This document shows, piece after piece, positions 1 to 4,779 of a stretch of 5,409 bases of DNA. Source of the stretch: an uncultured Dehalococcoidia bacterium (lineage in GTDB: Bacteria > Chloroflexota > Dehalococcoidia > Lucifugimonadales > GCA-2712585); the NCBI GenBank assembly GCA_913052045.1, contig CAJXDJ010000078.1, forward strand, positions 1 through 5,409, in the 5' to 3' direction. Made by a program: the position numbers and the translations under genes. Numbering within the stretch: position 1 is the first letter of the stretch; each line of letters begins with the position of its first letter. The notes under the pieces are model-generated. The model did no database searches. It was not told the origin of the DNA and was given only the letters and a program-made list of their open reading frames with translations.

Positions 1-613
1 TAAGCGAAGTCGGAGCCAGGGACAAAATCTTCTCTAACTTGTCCTTTAATGATTCCTTTTCAAGCCCGATGAGCTCAATATGATTGTCCTTAACCAAAAT
101 ACCATCTGCCAAACTCATACGATGGTTTTTGCCTCCACCGGCACGAACTGAATATTTATCAAGATACCTGTAACCAGGCAGGGTTTTTCTTGTATCTACA
201 ATCTGAGCTTTAAATGAGGAAACTGCTTTAACATATTTCGAAGTCAGCGTAGCAATGCCGCTCATGCGTTGTAAAAAATTCAGAGCAGTTCTTTCTCCTT
301 TTAGAATCACATGAATCTTCCCCTTTATGACAGCTAATTGCGATCCTGGCTCAACCAAGGACCCATCTTCTATAAGCGGTTCCATATAGATATCCTCGTC
401 AATCCTATGAAAAACTGTCAAAGCTATGTCCAGGCCAGCCAAGATACCCTCTTCCTTGGCCACTAAAATTCCCGTTCCAGCCGTATTGGGGTCTACAAGC
501 AAAGTCGTGGTCGCGTCGTTAAAAGATTCGTCCTCTTCTAACGCCATATCAATAAGGCGATTTGCATATGGCGAAATTTCTGATATGTGCAAAGGGTCCT
601 GCCTGTAAACCAA
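1..613 (-). CDS. nadC: Nicotinate-nucleotide pyrophosphorylase (quinolinate phosphoribosyltransferase), 3' end cut by window
   Basis: NadC converts quinolinate and PRPP to nicotinate mononucleotide, CO2 and pyrophosphate in de novo NAD synthesis in the cytoplasm. The 204 codons in view give the N-terminal open-faced sandwich domain and the first part of the barrel. Family signatures are clear: ERTALNFLQRMSGIAT (residues 107-122), DTRKT (140-144), the VRAGGGKNHR block (156-165) and KDNH (175-178). These carry the basic residues that bind quinolinate and PRPP phosphates. Family members are usually about 280-300 residues, so roughly 80-90 C-terminal residues lie beyond the left edge. The start is TTG at 613: a GAGGAG ribosome site lies 6 nt upstream and an in-frame TGA (619-617) excludes a longer protein. 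The first in-frame ATG (codon 23, at 547) would remove part of the conserved N-terminus. It follows nadA on the same strand after 116 nt in which I see no convincing terminator, so co-transcription with nadA is likely. Confidence 0.96.
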   Translation of the reverse strand, partial: MVYRQDPLHISEISPYANRLIDMALEEDESFNDATTTLLVDPNTAGTGILVAKEEGILAGLDIALTVFHRIDEDIYMEPLIEDGSLVEPGSQLAVIKGKIHVILKGERTALNFLQRMSGIATLTSKYVKAVSSFKAQIVDTRKTLPGYRYLDKYSVRAGGGKNHRMSLADGILVKDNHIELIGLEKESLKDKLEKILSLAPTSL

Positions 614-619
614 TGGTCA

Positions 620-625
620 CTCCTC
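620..625 (-). promoter_or_regulatory. Ribosome binding site fixing the TTG start of nadC
   Basis: GAGGAG on the minus strand ends 6 nt before the TTG at 613. An in-frame TGA lies between the two (619-617), so the TTG is the first possible start in this frame. The good Shine-Dalgarno match and spacing make it preferable to the ATG 22 codons further in. Confidence 0.8.
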
Positions 626-729
626 AGAAATCCGCTATAACATTGAACTCACAGCTTATCCCATAAACTTTAGGGGCACACAATAAATCTATAATCTTTG
701 GGTAAAGGAAAATACTAATAGATTATCGG

Positions 730-1953
730 TCAAACACTAAGCATACTTTTCAGAGCAATGCGAGCATGTTCGGCTATTTCTGGTTCCACCTTAATCTCAT
801 TGACGACGACTCCATTAACCAGCGCTTCCACAACCCAAGCCAAATATGCTGGGTGTATGCGATACATGGTAGAGCAAGGACAGACAACTGGATCCAGACA
901 AAATATATTCTTATCCGGATTCTCTTTGGCCAATCTATTAACCAAACTAATCTCTGTCCCTACCGCCCAGGTACTACCTGAGGAAGCTTGTTCAATCTCT
1001 CTTATTATGACCTCAGTAGACCCATTGATATCAGAGGCATCTACAACTTCACTTGTACACTCTGGATGAACAATAACTCTGATATCGGGGAATCGCTGTC
1101 GAGCCATTTCTATTTGACCAACGGTGAACCGCGTATGAACTGCACAATGACCTCTCCACAAAATAACTCTAGCCTTGTTATATTCTTCTTCGCTATGCCC
1201 CCCCATACGCTTGAATGGATTCCATACAATCATACTTTCCTTCGGAATCCCCATTTTCAAACCTGTATTCCGTCCCAAATGTTGATCCGGCAGAAACAAT
1301 ATACGGTTACCCTTCTGAAATGCCCATTTGAAAACGTCCTCAGCATTTGATGATGTGCAAACTATGCCCCCGTTTCTTCCACACAGAGCTTTTATTTCTG
1401 CTGTCGAATTCATGTAAGTTACAGGGACAATGGATTGGTCCTCAAGTATGCCCATTAAATCATCCCATGCGTCCAACACATCATCCGTCGGCGCCATATC
1501 GGCCATTGAACAACCAGCTGTAATGTTGGGCAAAATAATGGTTTGATGATCAGATGCTAAAATTCGTGCAGTTTCTGCCATAAAGTGAACACCACAGAAA
1601 ACAACATAGTCCGCTTTAGAATTAGTGGCTGCTGACTTAGAAAGCAAATATGAATCCCCCCTAACATCCGCATATTTTATGACCTCATCTCTCTGATAGT
1701 GATGGCCAAGAATCATGAGCCTATCACCTAAGCTTAAACGGGCTCTCGCTATCCGCTTATCTAGTTCCTCCACAGTTAACTTTAGATATTCAATCGGTAT
1801 TTCTTGCCACCGTATATTGATTTTGAGTTCGTCTTGCAAGGGCTGGGCTGGGAGCTCGTCCTCGGTTTTGCAAAAAGCTGTGTGCTCGATTTCCGTGACC
1901 GGCAGCGTAGGAGTTTTGTTAGTGTTAGTGTTTAGCTGAAGTAGAGTTTTCAT
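730..1953 (-). CDS. nadA: Quinolinate synthase A
   Basis: NadA condenses iminoaspartate with dihydroxyacetone phosphate to quinolinate, using a [4Fe-4S] cluster. The 407-residue protein shows family blocks in order: GHHYQRDEV (83-91), GDSYLLS (99-105), FCGVHFMAETA (119-129), GCSMADMA (147-154), YMNSTAEIKA (180-189), CTSSNAEDV (199-207), FLPDQHLGRNTG (220-231), the WRGHCAVH block (266-273), VHPECTSEV (295-303), GTEISLV (332-338) and CPCSTMYRI (358-366). The probable cluster ligands are C120, C270 and C358 or C360; I place them by motif position, without an alignment. It is the long, Bacillus-type form. About 45 residues of Asn/Thr-rich sequence precede the first conserved segment, so the N-terminus is longer than usual. 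The ATG overlaps the miaB stop by 4 nt (ATGA), and GAGGAGG at 1964-1970 lies 10 nt upstream, so translational coupling to miaB is likely. nadC follows. nadB is not in view. Confidence 0.97.
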   Translation of the reverse strand: MKTLLQLNTNTNKTPTLPVTEIEHTAFCKTEDELPAQPLQDELKINIRWQEIPIEYLKLTVEELDKRIARARLSLGDRLMILGHHYQRDEVIKYADVRGDSYLLSKSAATNSKADYVVFCGVHFMAETARILASDHQTIILPNITAGCSMADMAPTDDVLDAWDDLMGILEDQSIVPVTYMNSTAEIKALCGRNGGIVCTSSNAEDVFKWAFQKGNRILFLPDQHLGRNTGLKMGIPKESMIVWNPFKRMGGHSEEEYNKARVILWRGHCAVHTRFTVGQIEMARQRFPDIRVIVHPECTSEVVDASDINGSTEVIIREIEQASSGSTWAVGTEISLVNRLAKENPDKNIFCLDPVVCPCSTMYRIHPAYLAWVVEALVNGVVVNEIKVEPEIAEHARIALKSMLSV

Positions 1954-3254
1954 TGAATTAAATCCTCCTCATCTGCTTTATTACAGGTTACTCCACCGAG
2001 CGACCAAGGTGATGTACGGTTCACTTTAATTTTGACAACCTGCCCCATCAAATCTCTAGTATCTTTAAAGAACGCTATCTTATCAGTGCGAGTACGGCCT
2101 CGCCACTGTCCATCCTTCGCACCATCGACCAACACCTCAAGCTCTTTCCCCAACAACTTCTCATTGTTTCGCGCTGAAACAATCTTCTGCGTTTCTTCCA
2201 ACTCTCTTAGTCTTTCTTTTTTCTCTTCAGGGGAAACATTGTCAGCCAGATTACGCTGTGCATATGTGCCCGGACGAGTAGAGTATGCAGCAATGTGTAC
2301 TTTGTCAAATTCAAGATCAGTAATAAGGTCAAGTGATTTTTTAAACTGCTCACGAGTCTCACCTGGAAACCCGACTATTATGTCGGTAGTGATAGCAACA
2401 CCAGGAATGGACTTTCTTATATTGTCTATCATTTCTCTGTATTCCCGTTCGGTGTATCGTCTCCGCATCGCATGAAGAATCTCGTCATCGCCTGCTTGAA
2501 CCGGAAGATTTATGTGTTCGCATACCTTCTCTGCATCTCTAACCGTATCTAAAATCCGCTGCGACATAAAATTAGGATGAGAAGTTAAGAACCTTACACG
2601 TTTAATGTTCTTCACATTGGAAACATCTCTTAGTAGGTCTGCTAAATCTACCTCTCCTTCTAAATCATGTCCATATGCGTCAACGGTTTGACCCAAAAGC
2701 GTCACTTCTTTCATGCCTCGGTCTACCATAGAACTTACCTCTGTAACTATTTCATCCAGAGGACGGCTTATTTGTCTTCCCCTTCTGAAGGGGATGATAC
2801 AAAAAGTGCACATAAGGTCACAGCCATGTATTACTGGCACAAAACTGCAAATTAAGGGATGAGTTGGAACCAAATTGCTAAGACATCCTTCGACATCGAT
2901 CCCTGTACGATCTCCAATAAGTTCTAGTAAAGGGCTAAATTGTTGGGGTCTCATAAAGACATCTACGTGCGGAAACCGTTTGGCAAGATCCTTGGAATTC
3001 GCCCCAACCATACATCCCATTAAAGCGAGTATTTGCTCCTTGCGGTCCTTTTTGATCGATTTCATATGCCCCAATGTTCCTGTAACTCTATCTTCTGCAC
3101 TTTGGCGAACCACACAAGAGTTTAGAACGACAATGTCAGCATCCCGAGGGTTCGAAACAGATGACATTCCAAGATGCTCCAACGCGCCTGCCAACCGCTC
3201 GGAATCGGCCTTGTTCATCTGACAACCGATTGTCCAAATATGATAACTATCCAT
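1950..3254 (-). CDS. miaB: tRNA-2-methylthio-N6-dimethylallyladenosine synthase MiaB
   Basis: MiaB is a radical-SAM methylthiotransferase that adds a 2-methylthio group to isopentenyl-adenosine 37 of tRNAs reading UNN codons. The 434 residues have the family's three parts. The N-terminal UPF0004/MTTase domain carries auxiliary-cluster cysteines C11 (IGCQMN), C47 (NSCVVR) and C81 (MGCMVG). The radical SAM core has a CxxxCxxC motif at C145, C149 and C152, plus LTSHP (223-227), NLPVQAGDDEIL (249-260) and IVGFPGET (293-300). A C-terminal TRAM domain spans about residues 366-424. The AGDDE variant of the usual SGS/SGN segment is seen in some phyla. MiaB is favoured over MtaB or RimO by the HIWTIGCQMNKADSER start and the LPVQ block. 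GGAG lies only 3 nt before the ATG, which is short, but the next in-frame ATG (codon 13) would remove C11. The gene starts 15 nt after the tRNA-Ser 3' end and overlaps nadA by 4 nt. Confidence 0.96.
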   Translation of the reverse strand: MDSYHIWTIGCQMNKADSERLAGALEHLGMSSVSNPRDADIVVLNSCVVRQSAEDRVTGTLGHMKSIKKDRKEQILALMGCMVGANSKDLAKRFPHVDVFMRPQQFSPLLELIGDRTGIDVEGCLSNLVPTHPLICSFVPVIHGCDLMCTFCIIPFRRGRQISRPLDEIVTEVSSMVDRGMKEVTLLGQTVDAYGHDLEGEVDLADLLRDVSNVKNIKRVRFLTSHPNFMSQRILDTVRDAEKVCEHINLPVQAGDDEILHAMRRRYTEREYREMIDNIRKSIPGVAITTDIIVGFPGETREQFKKSLDLITDLEFDKVHIAAYSTRPGTYAQRNLADNVSPEEKKERLRELEETQKIVSARNNEKLLGKELEVLVDGAKDGQWRGRTRTDKIAFFKDTRDLMGQVVKIKVNRTSPWSLGGVTCNKADEEDLIQ

Positions 3255-3269
3255 AGACTCCTTTCTTCC

Positions 3270-3362
3270 TGGCGGAGGGAGCGGGATTCGAACCCGCGAG
3301 ACCGGTTAACCCGGTCTAAGCGCTTAGCAGGCGCCCGCACTAGACCACTATGCGATCCCTCC
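3270..3362 (-). tRNA. tRNA-Ser (anticodon GCU), CCA encoded
   Basis: Read on the minus strand, this is a complete class II tRNA. The acceptor stem pairs GGAGGGA with TCCCTCC, followed by discriminator G and an encoded CCA (3272-3270). The anticodon stem is GGCGC/GCGCT with loop CTGCTAA, giving anticodon GCU, which reads serine codons AGC and AGU. A long variable arm (AGACCGG, loop gttaa, CCGGTCT) is the hallmark of serine tRNA. The T arm pairs GCGGG with CCCGC around a TTCGAAT loop. All helices pair well, so it should be functional. It lies 15 nt upstream of miaB on the same strand and is probably transcribed with it. As an AGY reader its A37 is not the usual MiaB substrate. Confidence 0.97.
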
Positions 3363-3375
3363 ACCGCATGAATCA

Positions 3376-3405
3376 ACTATAACAAACCGGTGCAGATTAG
3401 ACCAA
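3376..3405 (-). promoter_or_regulatory. Candidate promoter for the tRNA-Ser-miaB-nadA-nadC unit
   Basis: On the minus strand TTGGTC (3405-3400) and TATAGT (3381-3376) are separated by 18 nt. This would start transcription about 7 nt before the 5' end of the tRNA at 3362. The -10 match is good (5 of 6), the -35 weaker (4 of 6). It is the best candidate I see between the tRNA and the divergent regulator gene. Confidence 0.45.
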
Positions 3406-3514
3406 CAAATGATATCATCAGGTGCACTCAAAAACTTTTACCAAGTTCAGTTTGTATGAGACAAAGCGCTCGAACCCATACCATTGACCGAATCGAGACA
3501 TTAGGCCGTATATT

Positions 3515-3543
3515 TTGACATTATTCGGACTCTAATATATAAT
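3515..3543 (+). promoter_or_regulatory. Perfect consensus sigma-70-type promoter for the Lrp-family gene
   Basis: TTGACA (3515-3520) and TATAAT (3538-3543) match both consensus hexamers exactly, with the ideal 17-nt spacer. Transcription would start near 3550, leaving a leader of about 27 nt before the ATG at 3577. The core is strong enough that expression would most likely be set by repression. A perfect 10-bp palindrome (ATGATATCAT, 3409-3418) lies about 100 nt upstream, but I have no evidence that it is an operator. Confidence 0.8.
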
Positions 3544-3576
3544 TATTGCCTAAAAGTAACTATAAATGGTGGTTCC

Positions 3577-4017
3577 ATGGATGAACTTGATAGAGAGATA
3601 ATCGAACTCCTTCAAACTAACGGTAGGGCTTCAAACGCTCGTATAGCAAGGAAAGTTGGAGTGAGTGAAGGTACAGTTCGCCGCAGACTCCGTCGGCTGA
3701 CTCAGGAGAATATTGTTAAGGTTATTGCCGTTCCGAATCTTGATAAAATTGGATATACGACAGCTGCACTCATAGGACTTCAAACAGCCCCAGGCCAGCT
3801 AGACAAAGTAGCAGATTCTATCTCCGATATGAAAGAAGTACACTATCTAGCCATCACTACAGGTGCATTTGATCTATTTGCTTGGGTGGGCATGAGGTCC
3901 ACGGAAGAACTGGGTGTGTTTTTGAGAACCAAGATAGGAAGTATAGCAGGAGTTATGAGAACTGAGACCTTTGTCAACCTTGATATCAGGAAACGCACCT
4001 ATGGTCTCATCCTCTAA
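3577..4017 (+). CDS. Lrp/AsnC-family transcriptional regulator
   Basis: The 146 residues have the standard two-domain layout. An N-terminal winged helix-turn-helix (about 1-50) contains LDREIIELLQTNGRASNA, then IARKVGVSEGTVRRRLRRL as turn and recognition helix (23-41). After a short linker comes a C-terminal RAM (ligand-binding and oligomerisation) domain (about 63-140) with the typical TGAFDLFAWV strand (95-104) and a TETFVNLDI strand (129-137). Length is normal for the family. Such proteins form dimers to octamers that bind DNA, often responding to an amino acid; the effector and targets cannot be read from the sequence. The start follows only a weak GGTGG Shine-Dalgarno, but gives the expected N-terminus, and the out-of-frame ATG at 3566 cannot be used. 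It diverges from the tRNA-miaB-nad unit and precedes the ferredoxin, so either could be a target, as could its own promoter. That is inference. Confidence 0.93.
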   Translation: MDELDREIIELLQTNGRASNARIARKVGVSEGTVRRRLRRLTQENIVKVIAVPNLDKIGYTTAALIGLQTAPGQLDKVADSISDMKEVHYLAITTGAFDLFAWVGMRSTEELGVFLRTKIGSIAGVMRTETFVNLDIRKRTYGLIL

Positions 4018-4054
4018 ATTACAAACGCACTTATTTTCGCCTACAATCCTCAAC

Positions 4055-4082
4055 TTGGAATTAAAAACCTTTATGCTATAAT
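4055..4082 (+). promoter_or_regulatory. Extended -10 promoter for the ferredoxin gene
   Basis: TTGGAA (4055-4060) and TATAAT (4077-4082) are 16 nt apart, with TGC directly before the -10 (4074-4076), a full extended -10 element. Transcription would start near 4089-4090, giving a leader of about 50 nt before the ATG at 4141. The ferredoxin can thus be expressed independently of the upstream regulator gene. Confidence 0.75.
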
Positions 4083-4140
4083 TCGGAGCTAGTTCAGTAG
4101 CGGTACACACACCCTAACTTCATATCTAAGGAGACGTGGA

Positions 4141-4413
4141 ATGACCTATATAATCGCCGCGCCGTGCGTTGATGTCAAAGATAGCGCTTGTGTAGATGTC
4201 TGCCCGGTTGATTGCATCTATACAACTGATGAAGACAACATGTTTTTTATCAATCCAGACGAGTGTATTGACTGTGCCGCCTGCGAGCCTGTGTGCCCAG
4301 TAGTAGCAATTTTCCCTGAAGACAGTGTTCCGGCCGAATGGGACAAGTTTACCGCAATGAACTACGACTACTTTAAAGATAGGGATCTAGACACTCTGAA
4401 AACAAGCCTATAA
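4141..4413 (+). CDS. fdxA: Seven-iron ferredoxin ([3Fe-4S][4Fe-4S]), FdxA-like
   Basis: This 90-residue acidic ferredoxin is a small soluble electron carrier. Its cysteine pattern matches the seven-iron class known from Azotobacter FdI and mycobacterial FdxA. By analogy, C9, C17 and C52 would bind the [3Fe-4S] cluster, and C21, C42, C45 and C48 the [4Fe-4S] cluster; C25 matches the free cysteine near the [4Fe-4S] site. The seven-residue gap between C9 and C17, in place of CxxC, marks the 3Fe site. The opening MTYIIAAPCVDVKD and the segment DECIDCAACEPVCPVVAIF (40-58) are close to actinobacterial FdxA as I remember it. It lacks the longer C-terminal tail of FdI. AAGGAG (4128-4133) lies 7 nt before the ATG. 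It has its own promoter and lies 366 nt upstream of a ferredoxin-type sulfite/nitrite reductase on the same strand, so it may be that enzyme's donor. I see no hairpin-plus-T terminator directly after it. Confidence 0.95.
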   Translation: MTYIIAAPCVDVKDSACVDVCPVDCIYTTDEDNMFFINPDECIDCAACEPVCPVVAIFPEDSVPAEWDKFTAMNYDYFKDRDLDTLKTSL

Positions 4414-4597
4414 TTCTCAGTAGTAACAAGGCCTGGAACGAGTGTCGTCGGCATCACGAAACGTTGTAAAGCGGACCTGCCGTCGGCTTGGGAAGCCTGG
4501 ACCAACCAATGATGTGTTCAAAATAAATAGCCCAGGCTGGCAAGAAGATTATGCCGTTACAACCAAACATTAGTGCATGAAAACATGCGGAAGACGT
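4414..4597 (+). other. Unexplained intergenic stretch between ferredoxin and the reductase leader
   Basis: No recognised gene lies here. There is a GCCTGG at 4431-4436 and a second in AGCCTGG at 4494-4500. Either can pair with CCAGGCT at 4532-4538; the second gives a 7-bp stem with a 31-nt loop. No T-run follows, so this is not an ordinary intrinsic terminator. A 43-codon frame (GTG 4442 to the codon before TAG at 4571-4573) is open but has no clear ribosome site and no recognisable product. I do not see the conserved cores of SAM, cobalamin or TPP riboswitches or of a T-box. It could be a structured 3' UTR, an uncharacterised RNA, or decayed coding sequence. Confidence 0.4.
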
Positions 4598-4626
4598 TTG
4601 ACAATTTCTTAGAGTAAGACTAGACT
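4598..4626 (+). promoter_or_regulatory. Promoter of the sulfite reductase leader transcript
   Basis: TTGACA (4598-4603) is a perfect -35 and TAGACT (4621-4626) a 4-of-6 match to the -10, with a 17-nt spacer. Transcription would start around 4633-4637, that is at or within a few bases of the ATG (4637) of the Cys-containing leader ORF. This gives the reductase gene a roughly 145-nt leader of its own. Confidence 0.65.
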
Positions 4627-4636
4627 TCCGGGCAAG

Positions 4637-4678
4637 ATGATGTTCGCTTATACGTCCCTCTGTACCTGCCTAAAATAA
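4637..4678 (+). CDS. Cys-Thr-Cys leader peptide, probable attenuator ORF
   Basis: This is a 13-codon ORF (MMFAYTSLCTCLK) with two adjacent ATG codons, a TGT-ACC-TGC block at 4661-4669 and a TAA at 4676-4678. No clear Shine-Dalgarno precedes it. The predicted transcript begins 0-4 nt upstream, so it is probably translated leaderless or from a very short leader. It lies upstream of a terminator-like hairpin and the sulfite reductase gene, whose product serves cysteine synthesis. The likely role is regulatory: a ribosome slowed at the Cys codons for lack of cysteinyl-tRNA changes the folding of the RNA downstream. Cys-rich leader ORFs acting as cysteine-responsive attenuators are known in mycobacteria. 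Two Cys codons are fewer than in those examples, so chance is possible, but the surrounding hairpins fit the model well. Confidence 0.65.
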   Translation: MMFAYTSLCTCLK

Positions 4679-4693
4679 AGAAGGCAAGTATAG
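4660..4693 (+). promoter_or_regulatory. Leader hairpin over the Cys codons (segments 1:2 of an attenuator)
   Basis: Bases 4660-4671 pair with 4682-4693 as 11 base pairs (one G-U) with a single C-A mismatch, around a 10-nt A-rich loop. The 5' arm contains both Cys codons and the 3' arm begins just after the leader stop codon. The 3' arm together with 4680-4681 (GAAGGCA, 4680-4686) can instead pair perfectly with TGCCTTC at 4718-4724, which overlaps and enters the terminator hairpin. The two pairings exclude each other, as segments 1:2 and 2:3 do in trp-type attenuators. Confidence 0.6.
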
Positions 4694-4710
4694 CGCCAAA
4701 ACTACACGGG

Positions 4711-4753
4711 CTGCGCCTGCCTTCAATGGTACAACGAGGCGCAGTTTTTTTTT
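4711..4753 (+). terminator. Intrinsic terminator in the leader of the sulfite reductase gene
   Basis: CTGCGCCT (4711-4718) pairs perfectly with AGGCGCAG (4737-4744). The loop is 18 nt, and nine T follow (4745-4753). It stands after the leader peptide and 14 nt before the reductase Shine-Dalgarno, so it would stop transcripts entering that gene unless prevented from forming. A terminator in this place is better explained as an attenuator than as the end of the ferredoxin transcript, though it would also stop read-through from there. Confidence 0.85.
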
Positions 4754-4767
4754 AGAATGAAATTTAT

Positions 4768-4774
4768 GGGGGAG
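4768..4774 (+). promoter_or_regulatory. Ribosome binding site fixing the TTG start of the reductase
   Basis: GGGGGAG ends 5 nt before TTG at 4780-4782. The frame is closed by TAG at 4753-4755 and has no ATG before the TTG. The next in-frame ATG (codon 9, 4804) has no comparable site. Confidence 0.75.
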
Positions 4775-4779
4775 TTACC

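Noticed and set aside
426..608. Plus-strand 60-codon open frame near the left end
   Set aside because: It lies antisense to nadC, whose minus-strand translation is unmistakable once the TTG start is allowed.
988..1350. Plus-strand 120-codon open frame
   Set aside because: It lies wholly antisense to the conserved core of nadA and has no family motifs.
2032..2475. Plus-strand 147-codon open frame
   Set aside because: It lies antisense to the TRAM and radical-SAM half of miaB. The serine-rich composition is typical of a shadow frame.
3174..3371. Plus-strand 65-codon open frame over the miaB start and the tRNA
   Set aside because: It reads antisense through tRNA-Ser, and its ERDSNPRD-type peptide is the well-known artefact of translating a tRNA T arm in reverse. 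It has no function of its own.
3874..4110. Minus-strand 78-codon open frame
   Set aside because: It overlaps the 3' end of the Lrp-family gene and the ferredoxin promoter on the opposite strand, with no motif or ribosome site to support it.
4718..4744. T-box riboswitch, because TGGTAC occurs in the terminator loop
   Set aside because: Only the TGGTAC part matches the T-box sequence, it lies in the loop and not in the 5' arm of the terminator, and no specifier stem with the usual conserved bulges is visible upstream. The leader peptide explains the layout better.
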